Origin: Oscillospiraceae bacterium
GTDB lineage: Bacteria; Bacillota; Clostridia; Oscillospirales; Oscillospiraceae
NCBI GenBank assembly: GCA_902775985.1
Contig: CACYOR010000001.1
Location: 62,001 to 126,000 of the forward strand
DNA: 64,000 nucleotides
Direction: 5' to 3'
In this document: piece after piece, positions 42,644 through 52,017 of the stretch
Layout: each line of letters opens with the position of its first letter
Position numbering within the stretch: the first letter of the stretch is position 1
Notes under the pieces: model-generated
Told to the model about the DNA's origin: nothing
The model's input: the letters and a program-made list of their open reading frames with translations, nothing else
Databases searched by the model: none
Made by a program: the position numbers and the translations under genes

Positions 42644-44449
42644 TCAGCTGAGAATTTTTGAGGTCGCCTCGTCCTCATACTGGCGGGTATAGAGGCGGTA
42701 ATAGACGCCGCGTTTCTCCATGAGTTCACGGTGCTTGCCCCGCTCCACGATTTTGCCGTCGTTGACCACCAGGATCATATCCGAATTGCGAACGGTGGAA
42801 AGGCGATGTGCGATCACGATGGAAGTTCGGCCCTGGATCACTGTATCAATGGCAGATTGGATTTTCTGCTCGGTAATCGTGTCCACAGACGCGGTGGCCT
42901 CGTCCAGCACCAGGATACGCGGATCGGCCAGAATGGCGCGGGCAAAGCTCAAAAGCTGCTTTTCACCGGTGGAGAGCATGTCGCCGCCCTCACCGACGTC
43001 GGTGTCAAGACCCTTTTCCAGACGTTCGATCACAGCGTCGGCAGAGACCAGCTTCAGCGCCTGACGAATCTGTTCTTCGGTAGCGTTGGGATTGCCATAG
43101 AGCAGGTTTTCCCGCACGGTTCCGGAGAAGAGATGGGGCGTCTGGAGGACGTAGCCGATGGAGGCGTGAAGCCAGAGCTGGCTGCGCTTCCGGGCGTCGA
43201 TCCCGTCAATTAGAACGCGGCCGGCTGTCGGCTCATAGAAACGGCAGATCAGATTGGCAAGTGTGGATTTTCCCGCGCCGGTCTCGCCCACGATCGCGAG
43301 GCTGGATCCGGCCGGAATCTCAAGGTTAAACTGTTCAAGGATGGTCTCTTCGCCGTCGGGATACCGGAAACTCACGTCCTCAAAACGGATCTCTCCACGG
43401 ATGGGTTCCCAGTTCTCCGTCTTCGGATCAAAGCTGTCGCCGTATTTTGCCAGAACCTCAGCACTGTCCGTGACGTCGGGGCGGGTATTCAAAAGAGAAT
43501 CCAGACGCTCGATGTTGACCTGAGTGGTGATCAGATCGCTGATCGCATCCACAATCCAGCGCACCGGTTCCATCATGCCCTGCGCATAGGACATGAAGAG
43601 GGAAAAGGTACCGATCTGGCTCTTGGCGATGAAGCCTCCCTGCCAGAGCACCACCGCGAGGGCCAGCGACGAGGCAAAATGCATCGTTGCGGCAAAGAGT
43701 CCCCGCAGACGCGCAGCCCGCACCGTCTTGCGGCGCATGGTCTCCGTGTCATCGGTGAATGCGCGGCTGATCTTATCCTCTATAACAAGACTTTTGATCG
43801 TTCGCGCACCAGTAATGCCCTCGTTAAAGTTGCCGGTAATGACGGAGTTCTGCTCACGGATTTCCCGGTTGACACGGGTGAGCTTGGACTGGAACAGCGA
43901 GAAGAACAACACCGTCAGCGGCAATACAGCCAGCACCAGCAGGGCAAGACGTGTGTTGATGACAAGCATGACCACGATTGCACCGATCAGATAACTCAGC
44001 TGCCAAATACTGTCCAGCAGTGTCCAGGAGACAAGAGAGCCGATGCGGGAGGTATCGCTCATTACGCGGGAGTGGATCCAGCCCACACTGTTCTGGTTAA
44101 AATAGGAAAAGGAGAGGGTCTGCAGGTGGGAGAAGGCGGCGTTGCGCAGATCTTTATCAATGCCGACTTCGATGGCCATGCCCTGGTAGGCCGCCGCGTA
44201 ATTCAAGAGGGCTGCCGCGACGATCACCGCAAAATATACAATAATAAAGACGGGCAGAGTGTCCAGCGTACCGCCGCCCACAAAATGATTAAGGGCATAT
44301 CGCTGAAAGATCGGCACACCGATGTCAACACCGCTTCCCATCAAACTGCCCAGGATCATGATGGCAAGGGAGCGCTTGTAGTTTTTAAGATAGGGGAGAA
44401 TTTTTCCGATGCCGAAAAAGGGAAGGTGTTTCGTGCTCGACTTCTTCAT
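42644..44449 (-). CDS. ABC exporter, subunit with the canonical Walker B Glu
   Basis: A 601-residue half-transporter: six membrane helices (~25-320) and a C-terminal nucleotide-binding domain. Walker A is GETGAGKST, Walker B ILVLDEATASVD with the catalytic Glu, but the signature loop is LSTGE instead of LSGGQ. This pattern, with the complementary one in the partner gene, is that of a heterodimeric exporter of the BmrCD/TM287-288 type with one degenerate ATP site. The start overlaps the stop of the partner by 4 nt. Substrate unknown; multidrug or lipid export is possible. Confidence 0.92.
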   Translation of the reverse strand: MKKSSTKHLPFFGIGKILPYLKNYKRSLAIMILGSLMGSGVDIGVPIFQRYALNHFVGGGTLDTLPVFIIVYFAVIVAAALLNYAAAYQGMAIEVGIDKDLRNAAFSHLQTLSFSYFNQNSVGWIHSRVMSDTSRIGSLVSWTLLDSIWQLSYLIGAIVVMLVINTRLALLVLAVLPLTVLFFSLFQSKLTRVNREIREQNSVITGNFNEGITGARTIKSLVIEDKISRAFTDDTETMRRKTVRAARLRGLFAATMHFASSLALAVVLWQGGFIAKSQIGTFSLFMSYAQGMMEPVRWIVDAISDLITTQVNIERLDSLLNTRPDVTDSAEVLAKYGDSFDPKTENWEPIRGEIRFEDVSFRYPDGEETILEQFNLEIPAGSSLAIVGETGAGKSTLANLICRFYEPTAGRVLIDGIDARKRSQLWLHASIGYVLQTPHLFSGTVRENLLYGNPNATEEQIRQALKLVSADAVIERLEKGLDTDVGEGGDMLSTGEKQLLSFARAILADPRILVLDEATASVDTITEQKIQSAIDTVIQGRTSIVIAHRLSTVRNSDMILVVNDGKIVERGKHRELMEKRGVYYRLYTRQYEDEATSKILS

Positions 44450-46263
44450 GAAACCGCCTCCTCTGCTCCGGACTGGATTGCGCAGATTCGCTGATAGATG
44501 CCGCCGGCGCCTTTCAGCTCTTCATGGCTGCCCTGCTCCACAATGCGTCCGTTTTCCAGCACGAGAATCTGGTCGGCTTTGGAAAGCGTGGTGATTCGGT
44601 GCGAGATCAAAAGAATGCTGGCACTGCCAAAGCGGGCCTCCAGCGCGGCGCGGATTTTGGCGTCGGTTTCGGTGTCGACCGCGGAAAGCGAATCGTCAAA
44701 GATCATGATGGGGGTCTGCTGCGTCAGCATGCGGGCAATTGCGGCCCGTTGCTTCTGCCCGCCGGAGAGCGTGACACCGCGTTCACCCACAAAGGTATCA
44801 TAGCCCTTAGCAAAGCCCTGAACCGTTTCATCTAGGCAGGCGGCCTGCGCCGCTTCCCGTACCTCGTCCATATCCAGTCTTTCCCGGGTAATGCCGATGT
44901 TTTCCGCGATGCTGCGGGAAAAGAGATAGGGCTCCTGCAGTACCATACCGATGTGTTCTCGCAGATAACGGGTGTCGATATCGCGGATATCTATCCCGCC
45001 GATGCTGATCGTTCCGCAGTTGTCCGGCAGATCGTAGAGCTTATCAAGAAGGAGCATCATGGTGGATTTCCCGCTTCCTGTCCCACCCAGAATGCCGAGG
45101 GTGGTCCCGGCCTTTACACGGAAAGAGACGTCATGAAGAATCTCAGTACCCTCGTCATAGGCGAAAGAGACGTGGTCGAAAACAATGTCGCCCCCCATGT
45201 CGGGACGGAGAGCCTTGCCCTTGTCTGTTTCCTCCTCGGCCTGCATGATATAGGCGATACGGTCAATGGAGACCCCGGCCTTGCTCATCTCGGCAATCAT
45301 ACGCCCCAGCATACGGACCGGCCAGGTCAGCATGGCGGCATAGGAGAGAAAGGCGATAAACTCACCGGCCAGCATACGGCCCTGCAGACAGAACACCGAA
45401 CCAAACACCACGATCAGCAGGATCTGGGTACCGCTCAGTACGTCGCCGGTGCTCCAATACTGGGCCATGGGGCGGGCCAGCTTCATCCAGAGGCCGGTGT
45501 AATACTCATTCTGGGCATAAAAGCGATCCCGCTCCATACGCTCCCTACCGAAAGCACGCACGACACGCACGCCGGTCAGGTTTTCCTGCGCCATGGAGGA
45601 GAGCTTGCCCTCGTTTTCATCACACTGGAGAAACGCCTCACCGATTTTGCGGTGGAAATGAAGTGAGTATATCAGAATCACAGGGATTGGAAGGCAAGCG
45701 ATGAGCGTGAGGAGTGGATCCATCCCCGCCATGAAGCTGATCGAAAGAACGAGGAGGATCACAATACGGAAAATGGAGGTCATCTGCTCAGAGATGAAGC
45801 CCTTCAGCGTATCAATATCCGAGGTACAGCGCTGAATGATATCGCCGGTGTGGTGCTTCATATGCCAGGAGAAAGGCAGATGCTCAATATGCAGGAAGAG
45901 GGTATCCCGCATGGTCTTGGTGAGCCGTTCCGCCGCCTTGGTATTGCTGACACGGAAGCCATAAAGCGCCAGAACCTTTGCCAGTGCTGTCACCAGAAGC
46001 GCTGCGGCCAGCACCCAGAGATGCTCTGCCAAATAGCTGAGCCCGCCCAGCTTCTCCACCAGCGCGGCGATAAGGGGGTTTAAACTGTCCGTTTTCCCGC
46101 CGAGCACATGGTCAACCGTCACACGTACGATCTGAGGGGAGAGCATATCGGCCAGAGCCGAGAGAGCGGCACAGAGCATGCTCAACAGGAAGAGCGCCCG
46201 GCTGCCCTTTAAGAAACGCCAAAGCAGGCGGCGTTTAAACGTTTTGGAAATGGTATCGTTCAT
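44446..46263 (-). CDS. ABC exporter, subunit with the degenerate Walker B
   Basis: A 605-residue half-transporter with six membrane helices and an NBD. Walker A is GGTGSGKST, the signature is canonical (TLSGGQKQRAAIARML), but Walker B reads IMIFDDSLSAVD: the catalytic Glu is Asp. ATG at 46263 is chosen because AAAGGA lies 9 nt upstream and the promoter start site is predicted near 46286; a longer reading would begin upstream of the promoter -10. First gene of the two-gene operon. Confidence 0.92.
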   Translation of the reverse strand: MNDTISKTFKRRLLWRFLKGSRALFLLSMLCAALSALADMLSPQIVRVTVDHVLGGKTDSLNPLIAALVEKLGGLSYLAEHLWVLAAALLVTALAKVLALYGFRVSNTKAAERLTKTMRDTLFLHIEHLPFSWHMKHHTGDIIQRCTSDIDTLKGFISEQMTSIFRIVILLVLSISFMAGMDPLLTLIACLPIPVILIYSLHFHRKIGEAFLQCDENEGKLSSMAQENLTGVRVVRAFGRERMERDRFYAQNEYYTGLWMKLARPMAQYWSTGDVLSGTQILLIVVFGSVFCLQGRMLAGEFIAFLSYAAMLTWPVRMLGRMIAEMSKAGVSIDRIAYIMQAEEETDKGKALRPDMGGDIVFDHVSFAYDEGTEILHDVSFRVKAGTTLGILGGTGSGKSTMMLLLDKLYDLPDNCGTISIGGIDIRDIDTRYLREHIGMVLQEPYLFSRSIAENIGITRERLDMDEVREAAQAACLDETVQGFAKGYDTFVGERGVTLSGGQKQRAAIARMLTQQTPIMIFDDSLSAVDTETDAKIRAALEARFGSASILLISHRITTLSKADQILVLENGRIVEQGSHEELKGAGGIYQRICAIQSGAEEAVS

Positions 46264-46292
46264 ATCGGAATCCTTTTTCATCTGATATCGCC

Positions 46293-46321
46293 AGTATAGC
46301 AAAAGAAAGAGCAGCAGGCAA
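46293..46321 (-). promoter_or_regulatory. sigma-A promoter of the ABC exporter operon
   Basis: On the minus strand TTGCCT, 17 nt, TATACT, with TGC before the -10 (extended -10). Its -35 sits in or beside the stem of the asd terminator. Confidence 0.7.
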
Positions 46322-46353
46322 GAGAGAAAGAACTCTCAAACCTGCTGCTCTTT
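46306..46353 (-). terminator. terminator of the hom-lysC-asd operon
   Basis: AAAGAGCAGCAGG (46306-46318) pairs with CCTGCTGCTCTTT (46341-46353), with a small inner AGAG/CTCT stem, then a T-rich tract on the minus strand. It overlaps the ABC exporter promoter. Confidence 0.75.
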
Positions 46354-46366
46354 CATTTGGTAGGGA

Positions 46367-47371
46367 TTAGGCTTCGATCAGCTTTTTCAGGATCTGGACG
46401 GCATTGCTGGCAGCGCCCTTCCGAATCTGATCGCCGCAGCACCAGAGGGTCAGGCCCTTGTCATCGGTCAGATCGTCGCGGATACGCCCGACCCAGACCT
46501 GATCCTGATCACTGGTATCCAGGGGCGTGGGGTAGCAGCGCCCCTCATAATCCTCGATCAGACGCACTCCGGGGAAGGCGGCCACTGCGGCCTTGGCCTC
46601 CTCCACAGTGACTTTGCGCTCGGTGCGCAGCGTCACGGCGATGGAGTGGGAGCGCATGACCGGCACGCGCACGCAGGTGCAGTTGACCTTCAGATCCGGG
46701 CTGTGCATGATGCGGCGGCCCTCGTTCTGCATCTTCATCTCCTCTTTGGTGTAGTCGTTGCCGTAAGGCGAGTCGATGAAGGGGATCACGTTGAGGGCGA
46801 TTTGCGTGGCAAAGGTCTTGACCTCGGGCTTTTCGCCGGCAGCCAGCGCTTTCATCTGGGCTTCCAGCTCGGCCAGACCGGCCTGCCCTGCGCCGGAAAC
46901 GGCCTGATAGGTGCAGACGACCATATTCTGGATGGGGGAGAGCTTGGCAATACCGGCCACCGCCATCAGAGCAATGATGGTGCAGCAGTTGGGGTTGGCG
47001 ATGATGCCGTGATTATCAAAGGCGTCCGCGCCGTTGATCTCGGGCACCACAAGAGGAACATCCGGATCAAGGCGGAAGGCGGAGCTGTTATCGATGTAGA
47101 CGGCACCGCTGGCTTTGATTGCCGGCGCAAAACGGCGGGACATATCACCCTCGACTGCGCCGAGAACAAAGTCACATCCGGTAAAACTGTCATCGGTGGC
47201 CTCCTGGATGATAACCTCCTGCCCCTTAAACGGAACTTTGGTTCCGGCGCTGCGCGCACTGGCGAGAAGGCGAAGCTCTGAGATGGGAACATCATATTCC
47301 TCCAAAACCTTGCGCATTTCCTGGCCGACAGCGCCTGTGGCGCCGAGAATGGCAACTACATACTTTTTCAT
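46367..47371 (-). CDS. asd: aspartate-semialdehyde dehydrogenase
   Basis: A 334-residue NADPH-dependent enzyme converting aspartyl phosphate to the semialdehyde. The Rossmann opening ILGATGAVGQEM, NSSAFRLDPDVPLVVPEIN, the catalytic Cys in NPNCCT and the QAVSGAG segment are intact. Third gene of the minus-strand hom-lysC-asd operon, feeding threonine, methionine, lysine and (with sporulation) dipicolinate. Confidence 0.96.
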   Translation of the reverse strand: MKKYVVAILGATGAVGQEMRKVLEEYDVPISELRLLASARSAGTKVPFKGQEVIIQEATDDSFTGCDFVLGAVEGDMSRRFAPAIKASGAVYIDNSSAFRLDPDVPLVVPEINGADAFDNHGIIANPNCCTIIALMAVAGIAKLSPIQNMVVCTYQAVSGAGQAGLAELEAQMKALAAGEKPEVKTFATQIALNVIPFIDSPYGNDYTKEEMKMQNEGRRIMHSPDLKVNCTCVRVPVMRSHSIAVTLRTERKVTVEEAKAAVAAFPGVRLIEDYEGRCYPTPLDTSDQDQVWVGRIRDDLTDDKGLTLWCCGDQIRKGAASNAVQILKKLIEA

Positions 47372-47399
47372 CGTTTGTCCCTCCTGTTGGTTTATTCAA

Positions 47400-48716
47400 T
47401 CAGCCTGTAAATCCGTGGTAAAGAACGCGGATCGCGGTTTCAAATTGTTCATTGGAGACGCCGACCGTAATGCTGAGCTCGTCAGCGCCCTGGGCGATGG
47501 TCCGGATGTTGACACCGGCCGCACCGAGAGCGGCAAAGAGACGCCCGGAAACGCCCGGCTGAGAGGGCATTTTGCGGCCCACAGAGGCCACCATGGCAAT
47601 CCCGTCCTGAATCTGTACATCGTCGGGGCGACAGGTCTTTTTCAAATCGGCGATCACATCGTAGAGAGCATCACCCAGCGCTGCGCTCGCAGCGACAAGG
47701 GAGAAGGAATCCAGACCCAGGGTGATATGCTCCACCGGTGCGTGATAGCGGTCGAGAATCTCCAGGGCGTTTCGCAGCGTGGCACTCTGATTCATGTTCC
47801 GCTTTACCAGAGTCAAAATCGTAAAATTCTTGCGCCCGGCTATGCCGGTGATGAAACGCTCATGCCGGTCGGTTTCCTGGATGTTTTCCAGAATCATGGT
47901 ACCGGCATCCTGCGGGCGGTTGGTGTTGCGGATGTTCAGTGGAATGCCCTTTTCCTTGACGGGCTGAATGGATTCCTCATGCAAAACAGTAGCGCCCATG
48001 AATGCCAGCTCCCGCAGCTCGGCATAGGTGATGTTTGGGATAGGGCTGGGGTTGTCGACGATGCGTGGATCAGCCATCAATATACCGGAGACGTCCGTCC
48101 AGTTTTCATAGACATCCGCGCCCACAGCAGCCGCGGCCAGAGCACCGGTGATATCGCTGCCGCCCCGGCTCATGACCTTGATGCGCCCGGTAGGGAGTTT
48201 CCCGTAAAAACCGGGGATGAGAATCGATTCATGCTCTGAAAGTGCCCGAGAAATGGCGGCGTAGGTCTTTTCTTTGTCGATCTGCCCATCCAGGCCAAAG
48301 AATACACAGTCAGCCGCATCCACGAACGTGAAGCCCAGATACTCAGCCAGAAGCCGGGACGTGAAATACTCACCGCGGCTTACCAGTTCATCTACGCTCA
48401 TATCTTTGCTGAGCCTGGAACGCAGCCTGCTCAAATCGGCATCCAGATCATACTGCAGGCCTAAGGTATCCCGAATTTCACGAAAGCGCTGTTCTATTGT
48501 ATGCAAGATATCCTCGCAGGAGACGCCGTAGGTCAGATGCGCATGGCAGAGATAGAGCAGATCGGTAAGCTTATGATCGTCGCTGAATCGTTTACCCGCG
48601 GCGGAAGAGACGACAACGCGGCGTGAGGGATCGCTTTCAATAATGGCTTTGACCTTCTTAAACTGTTCGGCGCCCGCTACGGAGGAGCCGCCGAACTTGG
48701 CTACTTTGATTCCCAT
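47400..48716 (-). CDS. lysC: aspartokinase
   Basis: A 438-residue kinase phosphorylating aspartate. KFGGSSVAGAEQFKKV (nucleotide/aspartate site), SRGGSDITGALAAAAVGAD and two C-terminal ACT domains (~290-438) that usually bind Thr or Lys for feedback control. The ATG lies 1 nt after the hom stop, with AGGAG inside hom. Which end product inhibits it cannot be read from sequence alone. Confidence 0.95.
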   Translation of the reverse strand: MGIKVAKFGGSSVAGAEQFKKVKAIIESDPSRRVVVSSAAGKRFSDDHKLTDLLYLCHAHLTYGVSCEDILHTIEQRFREIRDTLGLQYDLDADLSRLRSRLSKDMSVDELVSRGEYFTSRLLAEYLGFTFVDAADCVFFGLDGQIDKEKTYAAISRALSEHESILIPGFYGKLPTGRIKVMSRGGSDITGALAAAAVGADVYENWTDVSGILMADPRIVDNPSPIPNITYAELRELAFMGATVLHEESIQPVKEKGIPLNIRNTNRPQDAGTMILENIQETDRHERFITGIAGRKNFTILTLVKRNMNQSATLRNALEILDRYHAPVEHITLGLDSFSLVAASAALGDALYDVIADLKKTCRPDDVQIQDGIAMVASVGRKMPSQPGVSGRLFAALGAAGVNIRTIAQGADELSITVGVSNEQFETAIRVLYHGFTG

Positions 48717-48717
48717 T

Positions 48718-49866
48718 TTATTCTCCTATGGCGGCGAAAAAGACTTTTGCGCCTTTTTCTCGCAGCTCTTTGGCGAGCGCATGCATTTCTTTGACGCTCA
48801 AGGCTTTGCTGATCAGGCGGCAGACTTCACCGCTGGTCTCGGCACTCTCGGACGGGACAGAGGAAGCAAAGGCGGCGGGGAGGCGGACGTAGTAGCAGTG
48901 CTGAATCTCGGCATTGTTGGCAGCAGCCTCCTCGCAATCCTCTTCGAACATATAGCGTTCCCCGCGGAGAATCCCACTCAGATCCCGCAGCACGGCGGAA
49001 GCTGTGGGGTAGCGCCCGGCACCCTGTCCCATCAGAACGATCCGGCCGGAGTTTTTGCCCTCGTACTTTGCCATGTTGTAGTTTTCTAGCACCGAACACT
49101 CCGGCGCGCCAGAACGAAACAGCACAGGCTCCACATAGGCGCAGACGCTTCCGTCCGAATTTTTTCCGCCGGAAACAAGCAGTCGGCAGGTATAGCCGCG
49201 AGACTGGAAATGAGCGACATCAGCGGCGGTAATGGATTCGATCCCTTCGTTCAGAAGGCCATCCTTGGGGAGCTTTCCGTAAGCAACGGCGTCAGCCAGC
49301 ATGATCTTCCGCAGCGCGTCCATGCCGGAGACGTCTGCCGTCGGGTCTGCCTCTGCATAGCCGAGACGCTGGGCGTCGGCCAGCACATCGCCATAATCCA
49401 GGCCCAGGCGCTGCATGGCATCCAGCATGTAGTTGGTGGTGCCGTTCAGGATCCCGCCGAGGGAGAGAATCTCATCGCTTTCCCGGGCCAGAGCCAGATT
49501 GTGCAGAAAGGGAACAGCGCCGCCACAGGCGGCGGAAAAAAGAAAAGCGACCTTGTTTTCCCTAGCGAGACGGTTGAGCTCCACACCTTTTGCGGCGACC
49601 AATGCTTTGTTTGATGTGACAAAATGCTTGCCGGCCTTTATGACCTGACAGGCATAGCTGAAAGCGGGTTCAATGCCGCCCATGACCTCCGCCACAGCGC
49701 CGACTTCCGGATCGCTTGTGATGGCGTCAAGAGAGCTGACCTTAAATGCTTTATCTTCTTTCCCCGGTCGAACCAGCACAGGGCCGCACTCCAGCCCCTT
49801 GGCAGAAACCAGCATTTCATAGACGCCGACGCCGACCGTTCCATATCCCAAAACCGCAACCTTCAT
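48718..49866 (-). CDS. hom: homoserine dehydrogenase
   Basis: A 382-residue enzyme reducing aspartate semialdehyde to homoserine. VAVLGYGTVGVGVYEML (NADP site), EVMGGIEPAF, TSNKALVA, and GGILNGTTNYMLDAM with the AQRLGYAEADPTADVSGMDA catalytic region. A C-terminal extension replaces the usual ACT domain only partly. ATG at 49866-49864, GGGAGG 5 nt upstream. First gene of the operon, divergent from the ACT-domain gene and thrC. Confidence 0.95.
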   Translation of the reverse strand: MKVAVLGYGTVGVGVYEMLVSAKGLECGPVLVRPGKEDKAFKVSSLDAITSDPEVGAVAEVMGGIEPAFSYACQVIKAGKHFVTSNKALVAAKGVELNRLARENKVAFLFSAACGGAVPFLHNLALARESDEILSLGGILNGTTNYMLDAMQRLGLDYGDVLADAQRLGYAEADPTADVSGMDALRKIMLADAVAYGKLPKDGLLNEGIESITAADVAHFQSRGYTCRLLVSGGKNSDGSVCAYVEPVLFRSGAPECSVLENYNMAKYEGKNSGRIVLMGQGAGRYPTASAVLRDLSGILRGERYMFEEDCEEAAANNAEIQHCYYVRLPAAFASSVPSESAETSGEVCRLISKALSVKEMHALAKELREKGAKVFFAAIGE

Positions 49867-49925
49867 ATGGCCCTCCCAAAAAGATGTGTCCGCAGCAAAA
49901 AGACACTTGTTTTTTTGACGGGAAC

Positions 49926-49954
49926 AGTGTATCATAGCAATGTACAAAAAGCAA
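49926..49954 (-). promoter_or_regulatory. sigma-A promoter of hom-lysC-asd
   Basis: On the minus strand TTGCTT, 17 nt, TACACT. The leader of ~55 nt shows no evident attenuator or riboswitch. Confidence 0.55.
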
Positions 49955-50006
49955 GAGTGATTTTTATGGATTTCGACTAAATAAGAAATTAACAAGGAGC
50001 AGAGAC

Positions 50007-50444
50007 ATGTTAGAGAACTATCTCATTGTTCATAAGAGTATTTTGCCGGATTACTACGAAAAGGTACTTGAGGCCAGGCGGCTGATGGCGAGCGGAAAGG
50101 TTCGGGAGGTCAGTCAGGCGGCCAAACTGGTTGGCATCTCCAGGAGCACCTATTATAAATATAGGGACTTTATTTTCGAACCCTCGGACATGTCAGGGGA
50201 GCGAAAGGCGGTCCTTTCTATGATGCTGGATCATACCCCGGGCGTTCTCAGTTCGCTGCTGCGCGGGATCTCGGATGCCGGTGCCAGTGTGCTGACCATC
50301 ACACAAAGTCTGCCGATCCACGATATGGCGAGTGTTACGTTGTCCCTGGATATCAGCGAGATGGGAGTGCCCATTGCGCAGTTGCTGAGCTCGCTGGAAG
50401 AGACAACAGGGGTGGACAATGTGCGGCTTCTGGCAGTAGAATAA
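50007..50444 (+). CDS. ACT domain-containing protein (PheB-like, UPF0735)
   Basis: A 145-residue protein with an N-terminal helix-turn-helix-like part (SQAAKLVGISRSTYYKYRDFIF) and a C-terminal ACT domain (DHTPGVLSSLLRGISDAGASVLTI). UPF0735/PheB proteins are found beside hom-thr genes and probably sense an amino acid. Placed directly before thrC (27 nt) and divergent from hom, it is a good candidate regulator of threonine synthesis, but this is inferred from context. Confidence 0.88.
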   Translation: MLENYLIVHKSILPDYYEKVLEARRLMASGKVREVSQAAKLVGISRSTYYKYRDFIFEPSDMSGERKAVLSMMLDHTPGVLSSLLRGISDAGASVLTITQSLPIHDMASVTLSLDISEMGVPIAQLLSSLEETTGVDNVRLLAVE

Positions 50445-50471
50445 GAAATAATTCAGATGGAGGATAGCAGG

Positions 50472-51938
50472 ATGAAGTATCAGAGCACCAGAAGTTTTGA
50501 ACAGGTTTCCGATACGGCGGCGGTTCTGCGCGGAATTGCGGCGGACGGCGGCCTTTATATCGACCCACAACTTGGCGAGAGACCCTTTGACTGGCAGAGC
50601 TGTCTTGACCTGACAGCGCTTGAGATGGCAGAGCGAATCCTCCACCATCTTCTTCCCGGCTATACGGATATGGCTTCCCTGGTCAAGCGGGCCTACGAGG
50701 GCAAATTTGACTGTGAGGAGCTGACGCCTCTGGTAAAGGTGGGCGACGACTTTGTGTTGGAACTGTTCCATGGGCCAACTTCCGCCTTTAAGGATGTGGC
50801 GCTTTCCATGCTGCCGCAGCTTGTTACGGCTGCCAGAGAACAGGAGAGTGTCAAGGATGAGATCGTGATTCTGACGGCCACTTCGGGCGATACGGGAAAA
50901 GCGGCGCTGGAGGGCTTTCACGATGTGGACGGAACCGGAATCCTTGTCTTTTTCCCGGCGGATGGCGTATCTCCCGTACAGAAGGCCCAGATGGTCACGC
51001 AGGCAGGAAAGAATGTCAAGGTCTGCGCAGTACGAGGGAATTTTGACGATTGCCAGACCGGCGTCAAGCAGGCCTTTGCGGCGATCAACGCCAGTGGTAT
51101 GCTGAATGACAGAGGTAAACGACTCTCCTCGGCCAACTCCATCAATATCGGCCGTCTTGCCCCGCAGGTCGTCTATTATTTCATCGCCTATGCCAAGCTT
51201 CTGCGCCGCGGCGAAATCACAGTGGGCGAGCCGGTGGATTATGTGGTTCCGACGGGCAACTTTGGTGACATCCTGGCCGGCTATTTTGCAAGACTGATGG
51301 GACTTCCGGTCGGGCGCCTGGTCTGCGCCTCCAACGCCAACCGTGTTCTGACGGATTTCCTGACTACCGGTATTTATGACAAGCGGCGCGAGTTTCTCAA
51401 GACGAGCTCGCCGTCGATGGACATTCTGGTGTCCTCGAACCTGGAGCGGCTTCTCTACCTGGCCAGCGAAGGCGATGCGGCGCTTGTGGCAAAACTTATG
51501 CGGGACCTCGCGGAAAAAGGGGTCTATACGTTGGAGGGCAAAGCACTGGAGAGGATTCAGTCTGTTTTTTCCGCCGGCTGCTGTGATGAAGAGCAGAGCT
51601 GCCAGACCATAGGACGAGTGTGGAAAGACTATGGCTATCTTTGCGATCCGCATACGGCGGTCGCGATGCATGTAGCGGAGGAATACAAGAAGACCCGAGA
51701 GAGCAGGACACCGCTGGTGGTTTTGTCGACGGCGTCTCCCTATAAGTTCCCGGCTGCTGTGCTGAAGGCGATCGGGGGCGAGGCAAAGGGCGATGAATTC
51801 TTGCAGATGGAAACGCTGGCAACACTCTCCGGTGTGCCCATTCCCAAGGGACTGTCAGGTTTGAAGGAGCGGCCTGTCCTGCATGAGGATATCATTGACC
51901 GGGATCAGATCCTGGACTATGTGGCGAATCTGCTGTGA
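50472..51938 (+). CDS. thrC: threonine synthase
   Basis: A 488-residue PLP enzyme converting phosphohomoserine to threonine. MKYQSTR opening, PLP-lysine in GPTSAFKDVAL, phosphate-binding TATSGDTGKAALEG and NFGDILAGYFA. ATG at 50472 with GGAGG 8 nt upstream is preferred over a GTG/ATG-type start 15 nt earlier. Homoserine kinase (thrB) is not in the window. Confidence 0.95.
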   Translation: MKYQSTRSFEQVSDTAAVLRGIAADGGLYIDPQLGERPFDWQSCLDLTALEMAERILHHLLPGYTDMASLVKRAYEGKFDCEELTPLVKVGDDFVLELFHGPTSAFKDVALSMLPQLVTAAREQESVKDEIVILTATSGDTGKAALEGFHDVDGTGILVFFPADGVSPVQKAQMVTQAGKNVKVCAVRGNFDDCQTGVKQAFAAINASGMLNDRGKRLSSANSINIGRLAPQVVYYFIAYAKLLRRGEITVGEPVDYVVPTGNFGDILAGYFARLMGLPVGRLVCASNANRVLTDFLTTGIYDKRREFLKTSSPSMDILVSSNLERLLYLASEGDAALVAKLMRDLAEKGVYTLEGKALERIQSVFSAGCCDEEQSCQTIGRVWKDYGYLCDPHTAVAMHVAEEYKKTRESRTPLVVLSTASPYKFPAAVLKAIGGEAKGDEFLQMETLATLSGVPIPKGLSGLKERPVLHEDIIDRDQILDYVANLL

Positions 51939-51953
51939 GCGTTTACAGAAAAG

Positions 51954-51982
51954 TTGAAATACTGAGGGGCTTGTGTTATACT
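51954..51982 (+). promoter_or_regulatory. sigma-A promoter of the sugar aminotransferase gene
   Basis: TTGAAA, 17 nt, TATACT, with TGT before the -10 (extended -10), 36 nt before the start. Confidence 0.8.
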
Positions 51983-52017
51983 CCCAAAAGAATCTGACTG
52001 AGTATACAGGTGACGAT

